DNA of 64,000 bases from Epinephelus fuscoguttatus. Its lineage: Eukaryota; Chordata; Actinopteri; Perciformes; Serranidae. Below are positions 31,076-46,200 of this stretch, piece by piece. Where the stretch lies: the NCBI RefSeq assembly GCF_011397635.1, contig NC_064753.1, positions 42,714,322 to 42,778,321 on the forward strand, read 5' to 3'. The first letter of the stretch is position 1. Each line of letters begins with the position of its first letter. The translations under genes and the position numbers were made by a program. The notes below the pieces were generated by a model. It made no database searches. It was given only the letters and a program-made list of their open reading frames with translations, and was not told the origin of the DNA.

Positions 31076-34000
31076 ATGATAATAATGATAATAATAATAA
31101 TAATAATAATAATAATATATAAGAATAAGAAGACGAAGAATAATAAGACTAAGAATAAGAATAAGATGAAGACGAGTAAGACGAATAATAAGACGAATAA
31201 GAAAACGAAAAAGAATAAGATGAAGACGACGAATAATAAGACGAATAAGAAGAATAAGACGAAGACGAGTAAGAAGACAAAGAATAAGAATAAGACAAAG
31301 AATAATAAGATGAAAAATAAGAATAAGACGAATAAGACAAAGATGAATAAGACGAATAATAAGATGAAGACGAATAATAAGAATAAGATGAGGACGAATA
31401 AGAACACAAAGAATAAGACGAAGATTAAGACGAAAAATAAGAATAAGACCAAGACGAATAATAAGAATAAGATGAAGAATAATAAAAAGACGAAGAACAA
31501 CAATAATAATAATAATAATAATAATAATACTCAGAATAAGACGAAGATGAAGAATAAGACGAAGACGAAGAATAAGACAAAGAAGAAGACGACGACGAAG
31601 AAGATGAAGACGAAGAATCAGAAGAAGACGACACAGGGCACAGAGAAAAGTCCATAGCATACCACACACAAAAACAATCATCTATGTACAAAAATACAAT
31701 ATAATAAATACAATTTATAAAAATGTCTTTAAAAAAAAAAAAACCCGACAAAAAATACCAGACACGTCATTTTACAAATTCATAAAAATGGACAGAATTA
31801 AAAAAAAAACTGCACCCACAAACAAGCTGGAGTGCCAGAGGCCCCACAGTCTGGATGATGATAGCCTAGACATTTGGCTGGCACTGCACCATCATCGAAG
31901 TTTTAGAAGCAGTCTCATGCCATCGTTATAGGCCACATTACGTCTTTGCATGTTGCTCTTCCCATAAGAGCGCCACAAGTGGGCAGTATACAGTGGAGTG
32001 CAAAATGCTCTACAAAGAGCCGTCTTCACATCAACTGAACATGCTGACTTTGCGAGCAAGCACATTAGCTTGTGCAAACAACTTGCAACACTGTCTGTGT
32101 ATATATCTATGTCAACCGATAAATCACTGACAATATAATGACAAAGATATTTAATCTCACACTTTAAGAGCAAGACCAGATAATGATGATTAGACCTGGA
32201 ATTGACATGTTTCAGTGATCAGATCGCAAGAGGACAGCTGAGACACATCGCAGATCACACCTGTGTCCGTCATGCGTCTGCAGCTGACCACTTGTGTTCA
32301 GATTGTGTTTCTGCCCATGTCATTTATACTCAGTGTTGGTAGGGTTACTTTTAAACTGTATTCTGGTAAAGATAACTGAATACATGCCCTAAATGTAATC
32401 TGTAATGCCCTCCATTAGATTACTTACACTAAATAACATATTCTAAATACTTTTGTAATACCTGAGCAAGTCGTCTTGCTGAGCTCAAAACTACATGACA
32501 GGTTCCTGGCTGTGCATCCCCTCTGTCACTATCATGTAGCACGTGCACTGCACACACTTTCTTAAAAGCAGTTTACGGGAAACGCGTGACTCAAGAATTT
32601 TACACCGTGTTCCAACGGCAAACGAGCGGCGCTTTCTGTCCACACAAAATCTATGCATTTCTGTTACATCATGTGAAGAAACCACACAGACTATCAGCTG
32701 CACGCTCGACTCAAGGTGTAACCACTTTTCAAATACGTTTTATAATGTGAAATGTACTGGAAATGACACACAACATAACCAGTGCCAAGTAGGTTGTTAT
32801 TAGCGACGGTCATTTACCACAAACTCTCAGCTTCCTTGCCAACTCCCTCCAGTCGGCTGACACCTCACTGAGGTTTATGCATAGATAACTCCTCATTTCA
32901 ACTTCATAAATAATCCATTACTTGTCCCTGTGTGGAGCATTCAAATCAAGCAACAAGAATAAATAGGAACAGGGTGTCTGACAAATGTTCAGCTCAAATC
33001 GGCAGCGCTTTGTTGCTCATGGCCAGTTTGAACCTTTTAATGGAAAGCTACACAAAATCAAACTGACACTGCTTGCTTTGCATTTGTGAAGACACTGTGT
33101 TGACACAAATAAAACAAGAAACATAATGTAATCCCTTCAGGTAATCATTTTTAATTATTTTATTATCAATTATTTTTAAAGGAAGTAACTGCATGTTGCA
33201 AAATGTCCCCAGTTTTCACTGTGACTGTAAAATACAAAGTATGAGTGACTGTATTCAGGTACTTGGTATTTTAAATATGTAACTTCATTACTTGTATTCT
33301 GTTACTCCCTGACCCTGCTCATACAGAAGGTCAAAGGGTCCAGCGCACAGTTGTCACTAGCATGCACACTAGTCACTTTGTGTCAGTGCAGCTGGAGAGA
33401 TTGTTGCCATCAGAATTCAACACATCTCCTTCCGTAGGGCAAAACGATTATAGGTGACGCAAGGTTTTGTACACCTTGTCGCACAATGGGCATGTCATAG
33501 AAGATTGGTGTGCTGTCACCAAAATAACCACTACACCCTGCACTGATGACGTAGTCCTTGCTTTGACCCATCAGTAAGCATCAGAAGATATGTGGTTAAA
33601 TACATCCCCGACCACCTCAGCAAGTGGTTTGAGTGTCTTGGTGGTAGCTTGTATTTCTCTATCCACTTGTAATCACATAAACCTAGATGCATGTTAATAC
33701 CAGGTGTAAACAGGCTCGTAGACAAACATTTGCCAAACAAACAATTAAAAACATACTTTGATCATGGTCTCCAGCTTGATGGCGTCAGCAGCGAACTTGC
33801 GGATGCCGTCCGACAGTTTCTCCACGGCCATGCGGTCTTCGTTGTGCTGCCAGCGGAAGTCCTTCTCATCCAGTTGGATCTTCTCCAGGTCGCAGGCCTT
33901 GGCTGCAAACACAAACCATCAAGGTCAAGGTGGAAACAAGTGCAGGGCTCTTAGTTTTCAGGTCTTACATATGGTTGTAAAAAAAAAAAAAAAGATGTTT

Positions 34001-37000
34001 AAGATGGTTTACAGTGAAGGGGGCTTCTTGGGATGTTAAGAAAATGCCTTCGTTAATAGTAGAAAGTAGAAAAAAACCAAACAGTTATACTAGTGATTTA
34101 CAAGTATATTTTTTACTACTTGTATTCACGATCTTTTAACCTGCTTTTTCTTCACTAAAATCTCCATTAAAAGGCCACAAAATAACAGTTTGTCTATCAA
34201 TAACTTAACCTGTTACTTTGAATTCATGAAGAAAATTTTGTTCTCTCTCTCTCTCATGCCTCCACAGTGAACGGAGAATCCAAAAAATTCTTTATGAAGT
34301 GAGGGAAACAGGGATCATGTTTAACAACAGCAAACTTATACCAAAACATCTGTTTACAAACGCTCACACAACTTTTGAAGAAGAATCCCAGCCTCATTTA
34401 TTCAGTCGTACACTTAATAATCCAAATGCGTTTTTGTTAAAACATTACGATTTAAAACACAACAGTACAAACATTCTCATGCATGAATAACATGTCTGGG
34501 CGCACACGTGTGTTTCAACTCGAGCAGAGCTGAATGTTTCAGTGAAATGCATGTGTTTGGGAAGTACTGAGCATACGACTGGGTAAATGACTTGGATTGA
34601 ACTGCACAAGTTTTGTGAGACTTTGTGAAAGATGTTTTGATATAGCTGTGCTGTTGTTAAACGTTGTCCACAATGACTTCAGTTCATTAAGAATGCTTGC
34701 TTTTTTTTTTGGATTCTCCACTCACCGTGGAAATGTGCAAGAAATACAAAGTTTTCTTCACAAATTTAACATAACACGCAGTAATAACTGATAGACAAAT
34801 TATCCTTTTGCAGGTGAAGTAGTCCTTGAAACGGACAACATCAACAGATTATTTTAGAGAAGATATAAAAACCCCAAAGCAACGTGCCTTATAATCAGTA
34901 CTCTTTCCTCAAGAACAAAATTACTGTAGTAACTATCTATACTGCAGGGATGGAGATGTTGAAACGTGGTAACATCTATGTTAGAAGTTTAATTTGTTGC
35001 CTCTGTGGGTCTATATGGTTTTAACATCAAGCTGGCAACGTGTCATCTGACGCATTTTGAATTCCATCTCAACTCTCTGTGCCCTCTGAAGTCGGGCGAT
35101 GACAGGGAGCATCGGAGCTCTTGACAACCCCTCCCTTCAAAAACAACATGTTTATCTCTTTGACGCAAGTATAAAGTATCCTGAGACATTTTAATTGCAG
35201 TTGTCAGTCCAACACTGTCTGCATTTACACAAGCTAAAGAACATATAAGCTACAGGTATGGTTTCCTCATGTCATGAAAATATGTATTCATCAGGGGTGT
35301 AACCGAAACCGTCACTGTGATAAAGCCATCCACAGTCACTGCCCTGCCGCCCTGCCCCCCCCCCCCGGGCCAAAGTAATAACTAAAGTTCTGGAATGTTT
35401 ATCGCCGCACACATCAATCACTCACTCATTTATATGTTGCATGGAATCATAAAAAGGCACCACTCCGGGGAAATGACATCCCGTCAGTGCCTGTAACCTG
35501 AGCATTGGAATTTACTCTGTCTGCTGCTGCTGTTTTATAACTGTCCATGTTTGATGGTTTTGGTAATCCATCGTTTTTGGTTGTGGAATGACTTCCTTGT
35601 AGTTTTGGGGACAGTTGCCTTGGTTGTTTTACAAATTAAATCCACCACAGACTCAGTGAGGTCATTGCTGTCATCGGTGATGTTGACGGAGGTTTCCTGG
35701 AATGTGCTCCAGACTGTCAATGAACTTCTTGTGTCAATGGGGGCATGTGACGTAGTTTATTTATACGATTTCCCAGACATTCACTTACAGTTACAACATC
35801 TGCCGCCACGTATTGATATTCTATTATCTGAGCTGGACTGTTCATTAGGAGCGCTATCGGAATACAGACATCGTTCGATTACTCACTGCACCACACTCGG
35901 AGGGCAGAGCGTACTCTGGACACAGACGGAGCAGCAGAACACCAGTGTCTAAAAGTTTGCATTCATCTCTGCAGCAGCTGCTCCTCTCATCCATCAATTA
36001 TGCTCCATCAGTTTTGCAGCTACCTTAAGACGGGTGTAAAAATATATCTGTGGTGTGTGTTTCTGGAGAGGAGCAGCATCACAGCACACCTGCAAATGAC
36101 ACTAAAACGCTGTTAAGACTCTGATTGTAAAATCCAAAATGAGACTGCAATCATCTTGGTTTGGTGTTTTAAATAATACTCAAATGTCTTCTTGTTATGC
36201 TTCTAGTTCACTGTATGTTTGTACACAATGAAAATAAAACTGGCAAAGTTAATGCTGATAGCAGTATTTTGCAGGAATGCAGCCTCTGGCTCACACAACA
36301 GTACCTTTCTCCACTTTGAGCATCTCTGTGATGGCGCTGTGGTCCTGGCTGAGCTCTCCTAGCAGCCCTGGGGAGATGGTGAGCAGATCACAGCCTGCCA
36401 GGGCTTTCACCTGCCCTGTGTTTCTGAAGGAGGCGCCCATCACCACAGTGCTGTAGCCATACTTCTTGTAGTAGTTGTAAATCTTGGTCACACTCACTAC
36501 ACCTGAGGAAGGAGGGGAGAACAAACTTAAAGCCAAATGCATTAAATGCTCAACATGACAACATCTGTGATGTCAGACCAGACTGGCCATCCCATTTAAG
36601 TTAAAACACAGCCTTATCAAAGTTCAAGGAAAAGGATGTTTGTTAAGGAGATAGTATTTTAATTCATGTGGTTCCTCCTTTTTTGGTGGTTGTGGTGGAA
36701 AATTCAGGTGAAATGTTGAATTCTGAAACTTAACGTCTTTATTCACAGTTTTAAATAAGCTGATCCATTTGTTTCAGAGCAGAAGAGACCTATGCAGAAC
36801 GTTCGGCTCCTGGTAAAAACCCCCTGAACAATGAACACTGAAGGAATTCTAACCAGGAGAAGTTTCAGTTGATTGCAATCTTCACTGCTAGATGACACTA
36901 AATCCTGCTCACTGTTCCTTTAATAGTATTTAATCTCCACAGATCAATTTTCTATTCATATACAGAGCAAGCCTATAGATTATACATTTCTAAGCAGGGG

Positions 37001-37122
37001 TGTGGTGCTGGTTGTTTAAGTACAGCAGAAGCAGACCTGTGTTGCGTGCCAAGATGTGGCTCATTTTAAAGGTTATGCAACAATTGTTCCTACCATGGAA
37101 AGTTCATATACATTATGATTAC

Positions 37123-37207
<85 letters not shown>

Positions 37208-40200
37208 TGTTGTGTGTTATAAATGCCCTTTAATGCACTTTGACCTGTGTCTGTGAAAAGTGCTGTAGAAATGAATTTGACTTAATTAGCCTACATTAGT
37301 CAAGTATAAAATAAATAGGAAGTTTAATGAGTTCAAAGTTAGTGAGCTACAGACTGAGAAAAATGTATCTTATTCACTGTGCTGCACAAAGCTGCTGCCA
37401 ACTTCTAAGGCGAAATGTTTTTTTTGCACATTTTGAATCAATCAGCGCATCTTAAATGTCGATATGACAACTAGGAGTACTGCATTTGTTTTCACTGGCT
37501 CTCCTGCATGACATACCTTTAAGTGATGCCTGAATCTTTAAGCGTTTTAAAAATATATATATTAGAAGTTCAACCGGATCATGGGAACAACTCAATCATT
37601 TCTTCACTTGAAAACAGTGGTACTACCGTTCTGGTGTGTCCACAGCACTGCACCGGTTTACAGGGGCATGGAGGGAAAAGAAGACACCGCCCGTGCAAAG
37701 AAACTTCGAACACTCAGCTGCTGTGACATTTTGCATACTATGGATCAATACAGCTCACCAATGCAAGGGCTTAAGCCAACTAGACTGTGAGGTCATGTAT
37801 GACCCACAGGAATGCGTGGTGTGTGTTAAAGGAAGGCTATGCAAAGAGAGAGATTTCAATGGCCTTGTGTGGAGTTGCCTGGTGTTACCGTAGATCACAT
37901 CATATTATAGGTATTCTCCATGTAAAGGCTACTAAATGAGGCTCTGAAACCATTCTAGTAGCTTTACAATCCCCTCATTAAATGTGCAGGAACACCGTTC
38001 TCTGCTGAATGAAATGTCTTTTTCACTACACAGGTAATAGATAATGTTTTATCTGAAGAGGTTTTTTGGATTCTGTGCAAGTGCAGGGCCAAAGTGGTCA
38101 GTGGCATTTTCGTTGTGCCACAGTGAAGTTGTATCCTCTCCTGCTCCAGTTTAGTCATTCTGGTGACTCGCCAAGCGCTGCTGTGGCAGGAAGGGTGCAC
38201 AATAAGGTGGAGTGCAATGGGCAGTCCAGTGGCGCACTGCAAACTGGTGTCAAGAGCAGTTATGTGAGCTGCCAGCCTGCTTACACTAGATTAACAGCAG
38301 TCTGGGCATGGCGCCATCACGTTCAGACAGTGCCAATTATATTATATATGAAGTACTTCCCGTTCAACTGATTAACCTCCTCCACTCCCCCCCATTTTTA
38401 AACCATTTTTACCAGAGGGTGTCTACAGGTATTAGACGGTTCAATTTAATGTTTTTATGACTCTTTTTGACCAACTTTAGATCAGAATTTTGGACAAATT
38501 ACTTATTTAAGCATTGAAGGTAAGTAGTGTATATGGGGTCTTGTGCAGGGGTAAGTGTTAAGAAGGAATATGGTTATTAGAGTGAGTTCACTCACATCAC
38601 TCCAGTCCTGGCATCCTTACACTGGCTCCCTGTTAATTTCAGGATCCAGCACAAGATTTTGACCATCACTTACAGAGCCCTCCATGGTCAAGCACCTGCA
38701 TACTTGACGGATCTGGTGTCCTTTCACTGTCCTGTCAGGTCACTGCGGTCCGCTGAAGGCCACCTACTTACTGTCCCTCACACAAGACTAAAGGTGATAG
38801 AGCCTTTAAGGCTGTTGCACCAAAATGGTGGAATGCACTACCTCATGAGCTGAGAGCGGCTTCTTCCGTGGACATTTTTGAAAAGCAGTTAAAAACACAT
38901 CTGTTTAGGCTTGCGTTCCATTAATAGTCCATTGTATCATCTCTGTATTTCGTTGCACTTTACTTTTTTTTTGTGTGTGTGTATTTTGCATTGTTTCTGC
39001 TATTGTATTTTTTTGTATTTTAACTTGTGAAGCACTTTGTGAGTCCTCTCTGTGAGAAGTGCTATATAAATAAAATTTATTTACTTACTTAAGTCCATCT
39101 ACATTTTGCCAACAGGTAAGTGCAAGAATGAAGTAAAATGACAGTATTATATTTTCCTTTAAAGATTTGTAACATTAGAAATGTGGACTTTTACACAGAA
39201 AGTCTTCACTTGTTTTCACAAAAAGAAATGAACAATGGATAAATTAAATTAGATAAAGTGTCTGTAGTAGTCAAGATCTCACAAATTCAAATTTTAGACT
39301 TTTAAGTCCTTATTGTTGTAACACTGAATTTAAGATATTTTGAGACTTTTTAAAGACCTGTAGACACCCTGTACCATTTGAAAATTGAACAACACCAAGA
39401 CCCTGAGGAACACCACAGAAAAATCTATGTTGTGATTTGGTATTAATAACTTTTGACATTTGGAGCTCACTGTAAGAATTGCATTTTTTGGTGACTGGAT
39501 GGCGAGCCCGTCTGTTCTGGAAACCCCCTGATTTTCAATATACTTATGAGAGCTGTACATCCTTCAAATGCCCGAGGTCTCCAGTATGTGGTTATAAAGT
39601 TTCACAAGGCTGTGATTATCCCAGAGGTCACAATAGATCAGTTTAGACTGCAATGTCGGTTAAAAAAATGATCCCACTACAATAAAATGGCTAATATGAG
39701 GACGAATATAATCACAGATGAATAAAACAGGGCTCACTGAATCCGCAACAGTCTCAGCTTTTCAATCATACTCAATTAATACAATTCTAAGACTGTTTTG
39801 GGACCCCAGTATGCAGCAATATTCAAATACCACGAGTGAAAATAACACATTTATACTGTGTGCAAAAAAAACCCTGAATGTTTTTGGCCCAACACGCCAA
39901 AAGTCGCCCAGCTTTGGAGTGTTATTTAACCCCCTCCCGACAAGCTAGCATGTCATGGTTGGTCTCCTGAGGTCTTCTAGTTTTATATAAAACAGAATCT
40001 TCACTCTAGTTTAAAAAACATATCACCCCGCTTAGCCTCTGAAAGACAGCAATGTCGGCCGAGGACGCCGGCTTTCTTACGCAGTGGAAGAGGTTAATAA
40101 TGTAATTGGCAGGTATGTGTTCCATCTGCATCATCTTTGTCTGAGTGATGCATACTGTCACATGACAGTTATGTCACATCAACGGCTTAAATTCCAGAAA

Positions 40201-43200
40201 CGAGCTGCTGTCAAACGACAGCAGTGACTCCCCCACTCTTATACATGTGTCATTTCTTAGTTATGGATCAGGTTTTTTACACAGCTGCACATGGATCACC
40301 ACACAGGTACATAAAACTATCATTCTATCGCTTAACTTTCAGAACTGCCTGTTCCCGACAATCCTCTCCTGGTATCTATAGGCACGGGGTTACAAGGGGA
40401 CGAACAAAACATGTGCGTCACATTTTCCACAAAACAAAAGGGAGCACCTATAGCAATGCTGTTTCATCAACAATACAGACGCACCTGTGAATGTGATGAC
40501 GTTTATGAACAGAATCATGACTGTTCCAAATTTAGTGGTTAGGTCAATTTTAAAGTGGTGTAAGAATCAGTTTAAGAAAATGGATCCTCATATATTTGGC
40601 CAACTGCGAACAGATCAACAAAGTTTGTTTTGTCCAGAAAAGTACATCCAACCTAAACAGACATCATCTGCTATATTTGGGCTGCACCTGCAATGCTGCA
40701 TTTCCCCACTGAGAGTATTTATTTCCTCTTAAGAAAGGCTGCTCCAAGCTCTCTGCTCTGATATCAAACTCTCAGTTTATAAGAGACAGAGGGAGAGGAC
40801 TGCTGTCACCATGCCCAAAAACATCTACAAATACCCACCAGACAAACTGGCAAAAGGCTGAACTGTTTGAAAACCTGAACGGCTGCAGGAAGGAACTTCA
40901 ACACTTGACAAAAACAACTAATTGAAAATCTGTGAACTATTTGAGCCATTTTTTAAGCAACTAGAATTCATTGAGGTTGTATGCCTCAACCAACCAGTCA
41001 AGTTGCACATACAGTTTACATTCATGTCTGTGGAAACACGGATGTTTCACACACACCTGTCCCTCAGCAACACACAAGATCTATACAATCAGCACAGTTT
41101 CAAGGTGGACACCCAAGATTGGTGTCACCCATTCAGTATCTGATCCAATGTCTCTCTTTCTGTTCCTGAGATATGGCATTGAATAATGGCCAGAGGAGTG
41201 TTTTTGCAGAACATTATGATGTCACAGCGAAGTTAACCTAATATAAAATGTCATCATGTCATCATCTGATCACATTTGACTTTAGACTTAAATCCACTGT
41301 AGTTTGCAACTATTAAATATCTATGTGGAGGAACTTAAAAAGTTGTTTTCCATGGCCTTCAAAATGAATCTAGCGCTGGAAAATGATTCTAATAGTTTCA
41401 TTTATTTGGGTTATTAATCTTATTTATACACAGACCGTCAACAGAGTGGCCGAGGGAGGGAAGGAGTGAAACACACTTTGTCCACATTTACGTCTTGTAT
41501 AAAAACACATCTGTCGCCTTCATCCAGGTGCTGTCTCCATGCCACACGATCGACTACAACTACCAAGAACGGTGACGCGCTGTGATCCACCTCACACACA
41601 AACTAGCAAACATGTGCTCACCTGACACAATCAAGCAGCTCTGTCTCCCACACATGCAGCCACATGTGGTACTGCGGTGATTTCATTCATCTCACATACC
41701 GATTTAGCGTAGCACATGCAACATCCAGATGTCACACTGTAAGCTAATTAACAGACAGGTTAAACAGAGGAACAGATCCGTGCCTCTCTGGAGAACTTGT
41801 GAGTGAGTGAGTGGAGCAGAGCTGTGCACAGAGTGTGAGAGAGGAGAGATGCACACTGGTATGTGTTATGTAACGTAACATGACCCTATATCAATATAAA
41901 CTGTTGTCTAAATATTGATATATCATACATAGTCATTATATCACTCAGCCCTACCTAAAGGTGTTCTTGAGATTCTGCTCACAAGAATTCTCACAAGAAT
42001 GGGACAGATGGACAACCCAAAACAGAATGCCTCTGGGCCTGACTATCGCTGGTGTGGAGGCATAAAAAAGCCAAACATTTGCTGGTTTCATGCTTCCTAA
42101 ATATGATCGTTGGTGCTTTTCTTTGTCATATGTGATGATAATCTGAACAGCTTTGGATTTTTGGAATGTTGGTCACACAATCTGGGGATGTCACCTTGTG
42201 CTCTGGGAAATACACAGGGCGTGTTTCACTCAACACACAATCAACAAAACGATTAATCTAGAACACGACGGGCAGATTACAGATAATGTAAATAATCCTT
42301 AGTGGCAGGCCAATCTGATCCTGATAATGTGACAAAAGATGAAAAATCACATTCTATAAGAACTTCAGAACAAACGGCACTCAACAGCTGTCATCACTAG
42401 TCTGTCATCCTACATCCGAAGGCTTGATGCCTCAACTGACACAAAAATGTTCATAAAAAGACTGGCAGGTTTAGTTAGAGACTGGTCTCTCCGGTGTGGT
42501 GGCATGTTACTCCAGATCACCATCGTTAAGCTGTTAAACTTTGAATTCCTCTAAAAGGTACCAGAAACGAGGGCAGCGATGTCAACTGTACAACCTCGTC
42601 CAACTGCCTCCTCTAGACACATCAGTGTAGTTGTATAAGACCACATGATAAGACACTGGGTGCGTTTCCATCCACCTCTTTTTTGGCACATTTTCAATAT
42701 GAACATAAAAAAACCTGAATGGAAACGGCAAAAAAATACAATAAAATAAGTCTCAAAATATCCCAAACATTTTTTTACGCTTGAGGGAAGTGGAAAAGTT
42801 GTTGTTTCTATTAAGTGTACATTACTGCGTCCAATGGAGACAGAGAGGTCTCTCCGGTGTGGTGGCATGTTATTCCAGATCACAATCGTTAATCTGTTAA
42901 ACTTACTTTGAATTCCTATAAAAGGTACCAGAAATGACGGCAGCGATGTCAACTGTACAACCTCGTCTAACTGCCTCCTCTAGAATCACAACATCACGCT
43001 GGATTACATGTGCTCTGCAGTAATTTCATCTCACACACTGATTTAGCGTAGCACGTGCAAAATACAGATGTCACACTGTAGATGAATTGACAGACAGACT
43101 AAACAGAGGAGCAGCTCTGTGTCTCTGAGTGTTGCTGGAGAAACTGTGAGTGAGTGAGCGGAGCTGTGCTGAGAGGACCTATATCGACATAAACAGTGTT

Positions 43201-46200
43201 GTCTAAATTTATATTTTCCTTGATAATATATCAAGAAATCGTACACAGTCGTTATATCGCCCAGCCCTCCTCAAAACTCTCTATTTCCTTTGTCCATGGT
43301 GTTCTGTTATTATACATTAATTGTTTTCCTTCATTGGAGGTTTGACTGGTGCTCTTTTAATAACATCATCTCGTGATCGATTCCCAATATCTGCATCACA
43401 GTCGTGGATGAAAAAGCACATAAATTGCATTTTCTTTTGCCAAGTTTTGAAAATTTGGTTAAACTGGAACTGTTACAAACTGGAAACAGACTATTCTCTC
43501 TAACCACTGATGCATGGACACTTGCCACATGTTTATGTGACAGTCACAGCTCACTGTCTTTCAGGCCTGAGTTACTAAATTTTCAAATTAGAGAGCTTGG
43601 GGCTGATACAAAATTATCGCTAATTATGTTTTTGTTTTTCATGAAAACTGTGAATGTATTCAGTGCACCAATTAAAACTTCAGTTTACCTCCCACCCTGG
43701 AGGTGTCAAACATCAACAGTTAAAACAAGAATACCTCCTCATTCAGTGAGATGGTAGTGTTAAAAGTTTTTTTGGAAGTTGAAGGTGCCCTGTGGAGTTC
43801 TCTCCGAAAACAAATGTTCTGTGTATAATGGACGGCCTCCATTACCTGGGTCTTCATGTGGCTCGTAACTTTTGCGGTCTGTGTTCTCCTTGTACCAGTC
43901 GAGGATGCGTCCAACGAAGGGTGATATAAGTGTGACTTTTGCTTCTGCACAGGCTACAGCCTGGGCAAAAGAGAACAGCAGGGTCATGTTGCAGTGAACG
44001 CCGTGCTTCTCCTCCAGCTCCCTGCACAAAACAAACACAACAAATATATTTCATAAAAAAGTCACATTCAATAATGTGTCCACGCAATACTTAAACTACA
44101 CATTATTAAGGGAGAATATATCAGCCTGAAACATCAACTCTGTTTTTTTTATAACTATATATTTTTTACTATCAAAAAGAATGAGATCACTGATTCCTCG
44201 TCAGTGAGGCAGGGCGGGGGGTCTGACGGGCGGGGCACTCTGTCTGCCAGCATCATGAATGTCTGGTATCTGGTCATAAAACTGTCTCCCTGCAACAACA
44301 ATGTGTCTTGAATGTTCTGAGTGGTATGGGAATAAGTTCATTTCTGAAACCAACTGGGACACTCAAGAAAACGTGATGTACCCACGAGGCTTCCTTGTAT
44401 GAACTGCTGAGTGAAGCTGATAAGCCAACACCCCAAATTCTACCTGCGTGGCACTCAGCCAACTGCAATTATTTTCACAGAGCAAAACAAACATGACTGG
44501 GTAAAGGCTGCAACCTGACTTATTTTGACATAGTTTTCATTTATTTTTGGTCTCTAAAATGTCACAGTGCACCACATGAACCTACATTACATAGTCTTGC
44601 CACTATTCTAAGAATCATCTGACAGTTTAGTGCAGTTCCTGGAGGCTGGCTTCATATTGATGTCTAGGCAATGGTGCATCATTATTGTTGAGTATTGTTT
44701 GGGTTTATTCATGCCTGCATCATGGATGATAAAAAGCAGGCAAGCAAATAATTGGAATTAAAAATATCAGCTTTAAAATGAACTCTCAGAATCAGCCAAC
44801 ATACAGCCAACATACATGATAACAGTATGCATGCATGATATGATGTTAATTCCACTACAGAAGAGACTTGCTGATCACTGAATACTAGGGCTGTCCCGAA
44901 TACCATTTTTTAACATTCGGACCTAATTATATTGCAGAGTTTTGCACAGCAGCAACCGGATCTTTGCTCTCAAACCACAAAAAAATGTGATGGCACAACA
45001 GTCTCCTTCAGTACATTATTCTATGCTTTCTTTTGATTTTCACACTGGCTAGTCATCCTGTTTAATTTGTCTTCTGATTAAATCGGAACCGTTGAAACAA
45101 GTTGTAGGAAGCCTCTGCAAGTAACTGGTTGCTGGCGGACACTCTGTGCTGCAATAAAATGGTTAATCAGCAGTGCTGTGCACTGTAGAGCCGATGCGCT
45201 GCTGGTTCTGCCGGCCTGAAGAATATAATGTCTATAGCCTTACTGCTGTGTACAGCATTTATAGACTGAGCTGAGTAGTGATGCACGAGTCGACCCGTAA
45301 CCCGCGGGACCTGCAAATGGACCTGCGGGTCGGGCAGCAGTGATCGTCTGTTAAATCGGTCTGTAAATGATATTTTGACATTATTGGCTATTACTGTCAT
45401 GGCATCCGAAGGTACTGATGCGTTGAGCAGGTGACAGTCTGCAGTCGTTTTCAAAACACACTTGTGTCACGCACTCCAAAAGAAACTTGTTGAAACTTTA
45501 AACAATAATTTACTGTACAAAACGGGGGAAACAAATGCTGACAAAAACGGTTCCATAATTCATATTAAATTCAAAAGATAGCGAAAAAACAGCTACAAGT
45601 TAGAGTGAATTGTGATAAAGTGGTAAAACTTGGCATTGATCCACAGCCTCAGACAGATGCGCTCAAGCGTACCGTGCACACAAGCTACGTTGGTAGGCTA
45701 TACTATATTTTCACATTTTGAACAATGCAATTTAAAAGTTTAGATTTTTATTGACAACCTACATTTACCAACAACAAAAAGACTACATTTAGCACCAAAA
45801 AATATGTAAAAAACAAACAAACAAACAAAAAACCCCCCACGAATATCGAATACCAAATTTTCATAACGAATACCTACCCACAGAAACGAATATTCGAATA
45901 TCCGAATATTTGGGTACAGCCCTACTGAATATGTTGTAATATATCATCATATTAGATATCAGCAAAAAATCCAGTATTGTGCATCCCTATTCAAATGTTA
46001 TCCATGGCTCAGTTTTTCTTCTAGTTGTCCTGCACGGTTGCTAGCACTGTACTTCCACGTATTCAGACACCAACATTCTCAGCTCCGCTATCGTCTTGTT
46101 TTTGCTTCCACGATGCCTGCTATTTAATCGGCCAAAGCCAGGCGGCAACCAGCAGAAGATCAAGCCGATGAATTCTGTGCAGTGAAGCAAAATCTGTGCA

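Larger units (their letters stand above)
30887..33756 (-). other. taldo1: taldo1 intron 7
   Basis: 2.87 kb with the mixed triplet array at 31018-31640 and a reverse transcriptase fragment at 31892-32173. From about 32320 to 33330 the sequence looks like an unclassified interspersed repeat (GTTACTTTTAAACTGTATTC ... ATTCTGTTACTCCCTGACCC), low certainty. Confidence 0.75.
36503..43845 (-). other. taldo1: taldo1 intron 5
   Basis: 7.3 kb. Contains a short repeat (36800-36925), a (TA)n tract (37131-37202), a LINE 3' end (38590-39090) and a complex of repeated DNA-element ends (41690-43275). The stretches 37203-38580 and 39100-41690 hold nothing I recognise. Confidence 0.75.

Noticed and set aside
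31073..31681. Open frames of 174-202 codons on both strands
   Set aside because: They arise from the stop-poor triplet array; composition is repeat-driven and no domain is present.
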